Below, piece by piece: positions 56,491 to 64,000 of a DNA stretch of 64,000 nt. The stretch covers positions 1 through 64,000 of the forward strand of contig JANQKV010000043.1 of assembly GCA_028280945.1 (NCBI GenBank). Reading direction: 5' to 3'. The notes below the pieces were generated by a model. The model did not search any database, had not been told where the DNA came from, and was given only the letters and a program-made list of their open reading frames with translations. Each line of letters opens with the position of its first letter. Within the stretch, counting starts at the first letter, position 1. The translations under genes and the position numbers were made by a program. This DNA is from Opitutaceae bacterium. GTDB lineage: Bacteria; Verrucomicrobiota; Verrucomicrobiia; Opitutales; Opitutaceae.

Positions 56491-57506
56491 TTGTTGATCT
56501 CGGAAAGTTCATCGAACAGGAGCGTCCCGGGTGGTTGCGGCTCGATGCCTTGTTGGAGCAACGGGCAAAGGATCCGTGGACCCCGCTTTCGCTCGAGGAA
56601 GCGCGCGAGTTGGAACGGCTCTACCTGCGGGCTTCGGCGGATCTGGCGCGGATTTCCACGCAGTCCGCCGAGCCGGAGGTGCAGCAATACCTGGAACGCC
56701 TGGTCGCCCGCGGTTATGCGGAAGTGCATGGAGGAGAGGCCAAGCGGGAACGGTTCCGGCCTTGGCTTTGGTTGCGGCTATCGTTCCCTCGCGCTTGGCG
56801 GCGACATGCCAAAGTGTTTTGGCTCGCGACCGCCTTGATGTTGATTGGATCGGCATTCGGGGGAGGTGCCCTGGCCTTCGATCCGGAAGCCAAGGCCGTG
56901 ATCATGCCGTTTTCTCACTTGTTGGGTGATCCTTCGGACCGGGTGGCGGAAGAGGAGGCCAGCCAGCGCATGTCCAGCGACCGGCAGTCGTCGTTTGCGG
57001 GGATGCTGATGACCCACAATACCAAGGTCACGTTCACCGCCCTGGCGCTCGGTCTGACCTGGGGCGTGGGCACGGTGGTTTTGTTGTTTTACAACGGCGT
57101 GATTCTGGGCGCGGTGGCAGTGGATTATGTGTTGGCGGGGGAAACGACGTTTCTGCTGGCGTGGTTGTTGCCGCACGGTTCGGTGGAGCTGCCGGCGATC
57201 CTGGTGGGAGGGCAGGCGGGTCTGATTCTGGCCGGGGCTCTGCTGGGACGGGGGCAACGCCAGCGGCTGGCCGATCGATTGCGGGCAGTGGTGGGCGATG
57301 TTGTCACGCTGGCGGTGGGGGCGGCTTTGTTGTTGGTCTGGGCGGGCATCGTCGAAGCCTTCGTCTCGCAATACCACGAGCCGGTTTTGCCCTATTCACT
57401 GAAAATTGGCATGGGTCTGGTTCAGCTGGCTCTTTTGGCGTGGTATTGGGGTTGGTGCGGCCGGGAACAGGTTGTCACGGCAAAGACCGAAGGGGGTGGG
57501 GCGTGA
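56487..57506 (+). CDS. SpoIIM family membrane protein (stage II sporulation protein M-like)
   Basis: 339 residues, GTG start in a GTGA overlap. The N-terminal ~95 residues are helical (FIEQERPGWLRLDALLEQRA, RELERLYLRASADLARISTQ), typical of the SpoIIM/DUF95 family outside sporulators. Then about six membrane helices with the family segments HNTKVTFTALALGLTWGVGT, FYNGVILGAV and LLPHGSVELPAILVGGQAGL. There is no sign of sporulation; in MoxR clusters it co-occurs with RDD and DUF58. Function unknown. Confidence 0.92.
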   Translation: MIVDLGKFIEQERPGWLRLDALLEQRAKDPWTPLSLEEARELERLYLRASADLARISTQSAEPEVQQYLERLVARGYAEVHGGEAKRERFRPWLWLRLSFPRAWRRHAKVFWLATALMLIGSAFGGGALAFDPEAKAVIMPFSHLLGDPSDRVAEEEASQRMSSDRQSSFAGMLMTHNTKVTFTALALGLTWGVGTVVLLFYNGVILGAVAVDYVLAGETTFLLAWLLPHGSVELPAILVGGQAGLILAGALLGRGQRQRLADRLRAVVGDVVTLAVGAALLLVWAGIVEAFVSQYHEPVLPYSLKIGMGLVQLALLAWYWGWCGREQVVTAKTEGGGA

Positions 57507-58273
57507 ACGAAGTGCCGCGGGTCAGCCGGGCAGAGCTGAAGTTGCGCACCCCGGAAGGGGTTTCGTTTTCGCTGCGCCTTGCCAGTCCGCTTCTGCGCCT
57601 CAACGCCCTGGTGGTCGATTGGATGGTGGTTTCCGTGGCGTGGAGCATCATTACGATCCTGCTATCCTTGCTGGAGATCCTGGCCGGTGATCTCGCCCGC
57701 GGCCTGGCCTTTGTGTTGTATTTTCTCCTGTCGCAGGGATACCGCATCTTCACCGAGTGGGCTTGGCAGGGGCAGACTTTGGGCAAACGCCTGCTCAAGA
57801 TCCGGGTAGTGGATGTGCGGGGGTTGCGGCTGACCTTTGCGCAGGTTTTTCTGCGCAACATCCTGCGATTCGTGGACATGCTGCCTTTCGCTTATGCGGT
57901 GGGCGGGATCACGGCGTTGGTTTCCGGCAAAGCGCAGCGTCTGGGAGATTTGGTCGGCGGCACCCTGGTGGTGTGGGAGGAGTCCGATCCCGTGCCGAAC
58001 CTGGGTTTGCTGGGTGAAAACAAATACAATTCGCTACGCGGGCACGCTCCGTTGGTTGCCCGCTTGCGCCAGTCGGTGTCGCCGGCCGAGGCCCGGTTGG
58101 CCTGGCAGGCCTTGCGGCGCAAAGACCAATTGGACGACGAAGCGCGACTGATCCTTTTTCGCGACCTGGCGCGGTTTTTCCGAGGCGTCACCAAGTTTCC
58201 TCAGGAGCTGACACAGGGGGTTTCGGACGAACAGTTGGTGCGTAACGTGGTCGATGTCCTGCTGGTGAAGTAG
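57503..58273 (+). CDS. RDD family membrane protein
   Basis: 256 residues from a GTG at 57503 that overlaps the SpoIIM stop; the frame is open upstream to 57161 but that part overlaps SpoIIM. RDD features: PLLRLNALVVDWMVVSVAW, WAWQGQTLGKRLLKIRVVDV, FLRNILRFVDMLPFAYAVGG and KAQRLGDLVGGTLVVWEE. A C-terminal cytoplasmic tail of ~85 residues follows (LVARLRQSVSPAEARLAWQA). Last gene of the MoxR cluster. Confidence 0.9.
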   Translation: MNEVPRVSRAELKLRTPEGVSFSLRLASPLLRLNALVVDWMVVSVAWSIITILLSLLEILAGDLARGLAFVLYFLLSQGYRIFTEWAWQGQTLGKRLLKIRVVDVRGLRLTFAQVFLRNILRFVDMLPFAYAVGGITALVSGKAQRLGDLVGGTLVVWEESDPVPNLGLLGENKYNSLRGHAPLVARLRQSVSPAEARLAWQALRRKDQLDDEARLILFRDLARFFRGVTKFPQELTQGVSDEQLVRNVVDVLLVK

Positions 58274-58296
58274 TTTCCTGGATCCCAAAACCGCGC

Positions 58297-58315
58297 CTCG
58301 TTTCTAAGAAACGAG
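58297..58315. promoter_or_regulatory. Perfect 19-bp palindrome upstream of the sigma factor gene
   Basis: CTCGTTTCT-A-AGAAACGAG lies 23 bases after the RDD stop and 30 bases before the sigma factor ATG. It could be an operator for the sigma/vWA operon or the terminator of the MoxR cluster; no T tract follows, which favours an operator. Confidence 0.5.
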
Positions 58316-58345
58316 AGACCACTGCGTAGTAAAAGTGTTGTTCAA

Positions 58346-58876
58346 ATGACGAACCTGCCCCCAGCAGATGAAAACGCAGAGAATTGGATCGCTGAAGCGG
58401 TGCGGGAGCACCAGGCCCCGCTCCATCGCTATGTCGCCCGGTTACTGGGCGGGGATTTCGACCGGGCCCGAGACGTGGTGCAGGATGGGTTTGTCCGACT
58501 GTGCCAACAACCCGCCGCCGAGGTCCGCGGTCATGCGGTGGAGTGGCTCTACACCGTCTGCCGCAATCGGGCGGTGGATGTCATGCGAAAGGAGGGCCGG
58601 ATGAGAGCCTTTGCCGACGGAGAAATGGAAAATGTCAGTGCGATCGATCCCCGACCGGGACGCGCGATGGAGAAAGCCGAAACCCGGGCGGCCATCATTG
58701 AGCTGATCGATCAGCTTCCGGCCAACCAACAGGAGGTCATCCGGCTGAAATTCCAAAATGGGTTCAGCTACAAGGAGATCAGCCGCATCACCAAACTCTC
58801 GGTGAGCAACGTGGGATACTTGATCCATATGGCGGTGAAACAACTGCGGCAACAAGTGGCCGCCCAACAGATTTGA
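58346..58876 (+). CDS. RNA polymerase sigma factor, ECF/sigma-70 type
   Basis: 176 residues. Region 2: HRYVARLLGGDFDRARDVVQ then DGFVRLC and WLYTVCRNRAVDVMRKEGRM. Region 4: IELIDQLPANQQEVIRLKFQ, NGFSYKEISRITKLSVSNVG and YLIHMAVKQLRQ. It directs RNA polymerase to a specific promoter set. The next gene, 15 bases downstream, encodes a protein with an anti-sigma-like N-terminus, the usual partner position. Confidence 0.94.
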   Translation: MTNLPPADENAENWIAEAVREHQAPLHRYVARLLGGDFDRARDVVQDGFVRLCQQPAAEVRGHAVEWLYTVCRNRAVDVMRKEGRMRAFADGEMENVSAIDPRPGRAMEKAETRAAIIELIDQLPANQQEVIRLKFQNGFSYKEISRITKLSVSNVGYLIHMAVKQLRQQVAAQQI

Positions 58877-58891
58877 GAAAAGGAGTCCGAC

Positions 58892-61258
58892 ATGAGTGAC
58901 ACGAAGATCAATCCCGACGATCCCCGGCTCACGGCCTATGCCTTGGGTGAGCTGGAGGGTGAAGCAGAGGCGCTCGTCGAGGCAGCCATTGCCGCCGATC
59001 CGAACCTGGCGGCCGAGGTGGAGAATATCCGCGCCATGGCGGGTGACTTGGCCGATGCACTGGGTGAGGAAGCCTTGCCCGAGGTCGAGCCCGTCGAACT
59101 GTTTGAGCCGGAAGGCAAGCGCATCGAGTTTCCGTTGGGGCACCGGAAGCGGAGGCGCTTCCCCTATTACTGGGTGTCAGGATTGGCTGCGGCTGGTTTT
59201 GCCGTGCTGATTGTTTTTCAGAGTGCTGAGTCGCCGATCGCAGGCCGGGAGGGTGTGGCAGGGCCGGCTGCGACGGCAGCCAGTCAGGCTGGACAGAGTG
59301 TCGTGGCCTCCACCCCGGAAAGTGAGCGCACCCGCACTCCGCTTCGGGTTGAGATCGCGCTGCCCGAGGCCGGTGTTTCGGGACCGGCACTGGTCGATGC
59401 TTCAATTGCCCCTGCGGCGGTTGTCACCGACGAATCGGCAGAGCTTTCGCGGTTCGAGGTGGATGAGTCGGGTGATGATCGTGCCGGCTCAAGTGAGAGA
59501 GTTCTGAGTGCTGATCATATAGTGCAGCTGGAAGCCGCCCAGCAACCCGATGCCGGGCTTTCAGCGTTACCCGAAGGCCTGAGCGCGACCCGTCCCCTGT
59601 CCATCGACTCCCCCGGTCTCTCCCGGGACAACGGGCAACATGTAGCGCAGTTTGGAACCGTGCTTCGTATGCAAAATGACATCCAAACCGGGAACGAAGA
59701 GCAGGTCATCGAGTTGAGTCCGTTCACCGTCGCGTCGGTAAGTGATCGGGCCTACGCGTCAAACGCAGCGTCCGCCCCAGCCCTTCGTTCGCGGTTCACG
59801 GCTCGCTCAATGACGACCGTTGAAACGGAGGGTTACGCGGCGATTGAGGAGCACGGGTGGATGCAGGTCGCCCATGCGCCACTGTCGACGTTTGGGGTCG
59901 ACGTGGATTCGGCGAGCTACGCCAACGTGCGCCGATTTCTCCTCAACGGCAACCTGCCGCCGATGGATGCGGTGAAGGTCGAGGAACTGGTCAATGCCTT
60001 CACCTATGATTATGCGGAGCCTTCGCCCGGAGCCGAGACACCCCTGCGGGCCAACCTGGAGGTGGCGTCGGCCCCGTGGGCACCGCAGCACCGCCTCGTG
60101 CGCATTGGTTTGAAGGCCCGGGAAACCACCGCAGCCGGGCGGGCTCCCGCCAACCTGGTCTTTTTGCTGGATGTTTCGGGATCGATGCACTCCCCGCAGA
60201 AACTTCCCCTGGTCAAGGAGGCCATGCGACTGCTGGTGGGGCAGTTGCGCGAGGATGACCGGGTGGCAATTGTGACCTACGCCGGACAGTCCGGACTGGC
60301 GTTGCCCTCCACCCCGGTGCGGGACGGCCACACCATTCGACGAGCCCTCGACGCCCTGCGGCCCGGCGGTTCCACCCATGGTTCGAGCGGCATCCACCTG
60401 GCCTACGACGTGGCCAAGGCGAACTTTGTCGAGGGCGGGGTCAACCGCGTGATTCTCTGCACGGACGGAGATTTTAACGTCGGCACAACGGGGCTGACGG
60501 AGTTGAAAAACCTGGTCGCGGAGAAAGCGAAGTCGGACGTATTCCTCACCGCCCTCGGGTTTGGCACGGGCAACTATCAGGACGACACCCTCGAGACCCT
60601 GGCCAACCGGGGCAACGGCCAGCACGGCTACATCGATTCGGTGCGCGAGGCCCGCCGGCTGCTGGTTGAACAGGTGAGCGGCACGCTGGAAACGGTGGCC
60701 CGGGACGTGAAGATCCAGGTGGAGTTCAACCCGGCGCAGGTGCAGGCGTATCGTCTGATCGGATACAACAATCGCCGCCTGGCCGCGGAGGATTTCAACG
60801 ACGATGCGATTGATGCCGGCGAAATCGGGGCCGGGCACACCGTCACCGCCCTGTATGAAGTGGTGCCCAGCGGCGCCCCCCGCCCGGCTTCACCCGGCGG
60901 CACCATCGACGCCCTGCGCTACCAGACCCTCGACCCACCGGAAGTGCGCCCGGACCATGCCCACGAGCTGCTGGTCGTGAAGCTGCGGGCCCAACCTCCG
61001 GAGGGCGGCGCCAGCCGCCTGCACGAGTTTCCCCTGGTGGATGCCGGCCGCTCGTTTGCGCAGGCCAGTCCCGACTTTAAGTTCGCGGCGGCCGTGGCCG
61101 GGTTCGGACTGCGGCTGCGGGAGCGGTCCGAATCCGCGTACTACAGTTATACGGATGTCCGGCATTGGGCCGAGGCAGGCATCACCATCGATCCCGGTGG
61201 CTACCGGGCGGAGCTGCTGGCGCTGGTGCGACGGGCAAACGAGCTTTCGCAGATGTAG
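58892..61258 (+). CDS. Anti-sigma-like / vWA domain fusion membrane protein (YfbK type)
   Basis: 788 residues. Residues ~10-60 look like an anti-sigma N-terminus (RLTAYALGELEGEAEALVEA, ADPNLAAEVENIRAMAGDLA) but lack the zinc-binding His/Cys set. One membrane helix near 92-109 (YYWVSGLAAAGFAVLIVF). Residues 271-301 read VIELSPFTVASVSDRAYASN then AASAPALRSRF, like the N-terminal segment of Opitutaceae TonB receptors. The C-terminal half is a YfbK-type vWA: HGWMQVAHAPLSTFGVDVDS, MIDAS D427-V-S-G-S431 (FLLDVSGSM), CTDGDFNVGTTG, and a closing DUF3520-like region. A membrane sensor controlling the upstream sigma factor is the inference. Confidence 0.9.
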   Translation: MSDTKINPDDPRLTAYALGELEGEAEALVEAAIAADPNLAAEVENIRAMAGDLADALGEEALPEVEPVELFEPEGKRIEFPLGHRKRRRFPYYWVSGLAAAGFAVLIVFQSAESPIAGREGVAGPAATAASQAGQSVVASTPESERTRTPLRVEIALPEAGVSGPALVDASIAPAAVVTDESAELSRFEVDESGDDRAGSSERVLSADHIVQLEAAQQPDAGLSALPEGLSATRPLSIDSPGLSRDNGQHVAQFGTVLRMQNDIQTGNEEQVIELSPFTVASVSDRAYASNAASAPALRSRFTARSMTTVETEGYAAIEEHGWMQVAHAPLSTFGVDVDSASYANVRRFLLNGNLPPMDAVKVEELVNAFTYDYAEPSPGAETPLRANLEVASAPWAPQHRLVRIGLKARETTAAGRAPANLVFLLDVSGSMHSPQKLPLVKEAMRLLVGQLREDDRVAIVTYAGQSGLALPSTPVRDGHTIRRALDALRPGGSTHGSSGIHLAYDVAKANFVEGGVNRVILCTDGDFNVGTTGLTELKNLVAEKAKSDVFLTALGFGTGNYQDDTLETLANRGNGQHGYIDSVREARRLLVEQVSGTLETVARDVKIQVEFNPAQVQAYRLIGYNNRRLAAEDFNDDAIDAGEIGAGHTVTALYEVVPSGAPRPASPGGTIDALRYQTLDPPEVRPDHAHELLVVKLRAQPPEGGASRLHEFPLVDAGRSFAQASPDFKFAAAVAGFGLRLRERSESAYYSYTDVRHWAEAGITIDPGGYRAELLALVRRANELSQM

Positions 61259-61259
61259 T

Positions 61260-61290
61260 GGAGTGGGCCGGTGCGGGTTGCTCCCACTCC
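61260..61290. terminator. Hairpin between convergent genes
   Basis: GGAGTGGG (61260-61267) / CCCACTCC (61283-61290) with a 15-base loop, starting 2 bases after the vWA stop and ending 33 bases before the stop of the convergent gene. Position fits a bidirectional terminator; no T tract is seen. Confidence 0.4.
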
Positions 61291-61323
61291 CGGCTGCACG
61301 GATGGTGGCACGCGGGGTGGGGG

Positions 61324-64000
61324 TCAGCCCTGCGTAAGACGACGGGGGCGGCGGGAGAAGATGAGGCCGAGGCCAAGTCCCACCAACAGGAAGGTGGAGG
61401 GTTCGGGCACCGGGGTGAAATTCAGTACGATGATATGGCCGGTGAGGAGAGAATCGCCCCTGTCGGACTCGAGGCTAAGCGACCAGAACCCGTCGGCGGA
61501 CATGTCCTGCAGATCACTGGAGAGCGACAGGTTGAAGACCAATTGATCAAAGCCCGTGATCGTGTTTCCGCTGTAGATGATCGCCCAGGATTGGGCCAGA
61601 AACGGGTCAAAGTTGTCGGGCATGCTCCCGTCCTCGCCCAGCAGGGTGATGGTAAACGGATTGTCGGAGGTGGCCGTGATATCGAGGGTCTCCGCAAACA
61701 TGAAGTCGGCAATCACTTTATCGTAGTGGTCGCCCTCGCCGATCTCGACCGTGAGATTGCCGAGCTCGCCAAACTCCACCTCATTGTCGAAGGCCAGGTT
61801 ACCCACGGAAAACCCGGGTGAGATGCTGCGGCCTTCGGTGATCACGAGGCTTTGGGAATTTGCCAGGCGGCCTTCGCCGCGAATTTCCCCGCCCCCGGAA
61901 CCGAATAGCAGGTTGGCCGACACAGGGCTTTCCCATTCCCCGAAGTCGCCGTCAATGCTCAGGGACCCGTTGTTAAGAATCACGGATGGACCGATGGGGC
62001 CGTTGCTTGCCCCCAGGGTTCCGTCCCAATCAATCGTCAGATTGGCACCATCCGTTACGAAAACGCCTCCGGTAAATGTATTGTAGCCGCTCAGTCTCTG
62101 CGTGCCTTCGCCCTCGATCACCAGGGAACCGTCGCCCTGAATGGTGCCCGAGAAATCAAAGAAGGAGCCGCTCATCTCAAGCGTGAGCGTGGATCCGGAG
62201 GCGATATTGATGGTTCCGGTGGAATATCCCAGTTCGGCGACTTCAAAGTAGTCGGTCTCCAAGAGGCTGATCCGTTGGTATTGATCGAGGGAGTTTTGAT
62301 CGTAAAGCCCTCCTGCGGTCGGATTGGAGGTGGTGAAGTTGACGGTTTGGCCGGACCCTCCGCCAAAGCCGATCGGACCTGATCCTGCCGCGGTGTCGCT
62401 GTTGATGTTCACGGTGCCGTTGGTCACGTAGAGGCCGCCCGACCATTCACTGTTGTCACCGGACAAGTTCAGGGTGCCGTAGCCGGTCTTGTTGATCCCG
62501 TTGTAGCCCTCGATGTCCCCGGCTAGCGTGAAGTTGTAGTCGGCACTGTTCCATTCGACTTCCACATTCAGGGCCCCGCCCATGTCGATGGGGTTGGTGA
62601 TTTTCAGACCGGCGGCATCCGGTGCCAGGGTGGGCAGTTCGTCGCTGTCGTACGCAAAGAAGGACCGCGGAGAGGTTAAACTCAGTCCCCCAAAAATGTC
62701 TTCACCGGAGGCGATGGTAAGCGTGCCCGTTCCCAGCGACGAGTTGTTGCCCAGCAGCAGGCGGCCGGCCTGCAGTTCAGTGCCTCCTGTATAGGTATTG
62801 GTTCCCGACAGACGCACGGTGGACTGAACGATGTCGCCCTCGGCGGGACGGTCGAAGGCCGTCGCCTGGACATCGTAGTCGCCGATGACCACGTGGAGCA
62901 TTTCCCCACCGTCCGTCAGGGTGGTGGAGACATCCAACTGGCCGCCTTTGTAGCCGGCGAACCGGTAAGCATCGGCGTTTTCCGGTAAGGTGATGACGCC
63001 ACCAAGATCAACCCACGTGCTGGTGCCGAGGTAGAAATCAGGATCGGTTGCGCTGAAGCTGCTGAGGTCGATCGGGTCGTTGATCACCCGCTTGGTTGAG
63101 CTGTCCTGCGAATCGAAACCGATGATGCCCTGGTCGAGGGTTGTGTCGAATTGGCCGAGGTAGGAGGATATGCTCCGAGTGGTGTCCTGTAGTCCAATAT
63201 AGCCTCCTTGACCGGGCTGCAGCAGCGCCGCGACAGGCAATGCACCCGGGGCATCACCAAAAACCACGGCAGAATGCTCCGCGGTCACCGTTCCCGTGAA
63301 AGAGTTTGCACTGTTGTTGATGTAAACGGTGGTGGGGTCGTCTGAAGTCGAGGTGACGTCGATGCCGCGCGGTGTGACTGTCGAAATGGCGACAACGATC
63401 TCCAGGGGGCTGGTGGACAGGGGTTCAGAAATCGCAGGGTCCTCCAGCAGACTGCCGACTAACAACGTCCCGCCGCCGCCGCCAAACTGGTAATTGTCTC
63501 CGGCCGGAGTGATTGTGCCCGTTAGTTCTGCGCGGGTGGCGGTGCCTATGCGGTCTGACTCGAAGCCGGAGAGATCGATAGCCCCGGAGTAAGAGTTGGT
63601 GACACCGATCAGGGAGGGATCGGTGTCAAAGCCGATGGTCCCGCCGAACTTCACCGGGTCGAACAACGCCAGGAAAGCCGCCGTGGCAGCCAGTCGATCG
63701 GCCGCTGAGTCGATCATTAGACCGATGTAGGTTTCTTCACCGCTGGAAGTGAATGTGCCGGCCGTGGGCAGGGCGTCGAGGTCGCTGAAGATCGCCACCC
63801 CGTCCTCGACGTGCAACCCGCCTGTGAAACCCGAAGCTCCGGAGAAGATCACCGGTTCGTCCGCATTCACGGTCAGCGAGACACCGGTGGTCGATTCATT
63901 GATATCGCCCAAAAAGTTCAGCAGGCCACCGTAGTTGTTGATCTGGGTGTCGGAACTGAAAGTGACCGTGCCTTCCAAGTTCAGCTCGTTTTGATCGTCA
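61324..64000 (-). CDS. Autotransporter-repeat protein with PEP-CTERM anchor, 5' end outside window
   Basis: About 890 residues are visible; the frame is open to base 64000, so the N-terminus is missing. The body is a series of autotransporter-associated beta-strand repeats (TNTYTGGTELQAGRLLLGNN, SGDNSEWSGGLYVTNGTVNI, SGYNTFTGGVFVTDGANLTI). The C-terminus is a PEP-CTERM sorting signal: VPEPST, a hydrophobic helix (FLLVGLGLGLIF) and a basic tail (SRRPRR). It is exported and then probably processed by an exosortase not encoded in this window. The likely role is a surface or extracellular-matrix protein. Confidence 0.9.
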   Translation of the reverse strand, partial: DDQNELNLEGTVTFSSDTQINNYGGLLNFLGDINESTTGVSLTVNADEPVIFSGASGFTGGLHVEDGVAIFSDLDALPTAGTFTSSGEETYIGLMIDSAADRLAATAAFLALFDPVKFGGTIGFDTDPSLIGVTNSYSGAIDLSGFESDRIGTATRAELTGTITPAGDNYQFGGGGGTLLVGSLLEDPAISEPLSTSPLEIVVAISTVTPRGIDVTSTSDDPTTVYINNSANSFTGTVTAEHSAVVFGDAPGALPVAALLQPGQGGYIGLQDTTRSISSYLGQFDTTLDQGIIGFDSQDSSTKRVINDPIDLSSFSATDPDFYLGTSTWVDLGGVITLPENADAYRFAGYKGGQLDVSTTLTDGGEMLHVVIGDYDVQATAFDRPAEGDIVQSTVRLSGTNTYTGGTELQAGRLLLGNNSSLGTGTLTIASGEDIFGGLSLTSPRSFFAYDSDELPTLAPDAAGLKITNPIDMGGALNVEVEWNSADYNFTLAGDIEGYNGINKTGYGTLNLSGDNSEWSGGLYVTNGTVNINSDTAAGSGPIGFGGGSGQTVNFTTSNPTAGGLYDQNSLDQYQRISLLETDYFEVAELGYSTGTINIASGSTLTLEMSGSFFDFSGTIQGDGSLVIEGEGTQRLSGYNTFTGGVFVTDGANLTIDWDGTLGASNGPIGPSVILNNGSLSIDGDFGEWESPVSANLLFGSGGGEIRGEGRLANSQSLVITEGRSISPGFSVGNLAFDNEVEFGELGNLTVEIGEGDHYDKVIADFMFAETLDITATSDNPFTITLLGEDGSMPDNFDPFLAQSWAIIYSGNTITGFDQLVFNLSLSSDLQDMSADGFWSLSLESDRGDSLLTGHIIVLNFTPVPEPSTFLLVGLGLGLIFSRRPRRLTQG

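Noticed and set aside
56487..57506. SpoIIM as evidence for sporulation
   Set aside because: The family is widespread in non-sporulating bacteria within MoxR/RDD clusters; no other sporulation gene is present.

Overview
The window reads as GC-rich chromosomal DNA from a heterotrophic member of the Verrucomicrobiota, most likely near Opitutaceae. This placement is inferred from gene families: paired DUF1501 and PSD1-type (DUF1549/DUF1553) secreted proteins with haem-binding Cys-x-x-Cys-His motifs, several GH29 fucosidases with a sulfatase, a PEP-CTERM autotransporter-like protein, and a vWA protein carrying the 'LSPF' sequence typical of Opitutaceae TonB-dependent receptors. I saw no rRNA or tRNA gene. 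Shine-Dalgarno sites are scarce, and many genes overlap by 4 bases or abut.

Layout. (1) 1-5405, plus strand: tail of a PSD1 protein, DUF1501, a membrane cytochrome/LRR protein, an NHL-type propeller and a GH43/GH117-like protein. A second PSD1/DUF1501 pair faces it on the minus strand (5721-10394), with a 108-bp palindromic repeat between the two clusters. (2) 10490-24285: an L-fucose/fucoside island. The minus-strand operon runs aldo/keto reductase, zinc alcohol dehydrogenase, FucP-like permease, FucU mutarotase, S1 sulfatase, GH29 fucosidase, with a divergent AraC regulator. Two more GH29 genes and an ACS-type transporter follow, along with the second, inverted copy of the 108-bp repeat. 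The logic is desulfation, release of fucose outside the cytoplasm, uptake, anomer exchange and oxidation. (3) 24647-31563: a six-gene plus-strand operon of two TPR proteins, ExbB, two ExbDs and a TonB-shaped protein that ends in a vWA-like domain. A VOC protein follows.

(4) 32027-42451: a complete type I-C CRISPR-Cas locus on the minus strand: cas3, cas5c, cas8c, cas7c, a Phd/PIN toxin-antitoxin pair, cas4, cas1, cas2, leader, an array of 24 repeats and a trailer ending in an intrinsic terminator. The toxin-antitoxin pair sits inside the cas operon and has its own promoter-like sequence overlapped by a palindrome. (5) 42588-46918: OGG-like glycosylase, alpha-E protein, four-helix-bundle protein (apparently inserted), circularly permuted ATP-grasp protein and a secreted hypothetical. 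(6) 46989-58273: an orphan family-5 solute-binding lipoprotein, then a long plus-strand cluster of RDD, zinc-binding membrane proteins, DUF4129, DUF4350, MoxR, DUF58, SpoIIM and RDD. (7) 58346-64000: a sigma factor followed by an anti-sigma-like/vWA fusion, then the C-terminal part of a PEP-CTERM autotransporter-like protein running off the window.

The best candidates for something new are the toxin-antitoxin module with its own operator inside the type I-C operon, the Exb operon whose TonB position holds a vWA-like protein with an altered metal site, and the anti-sigma/vWA protein with a TonB-receptor-like segment. All identifications rest on reading motifs and remembered families; no database search was run.
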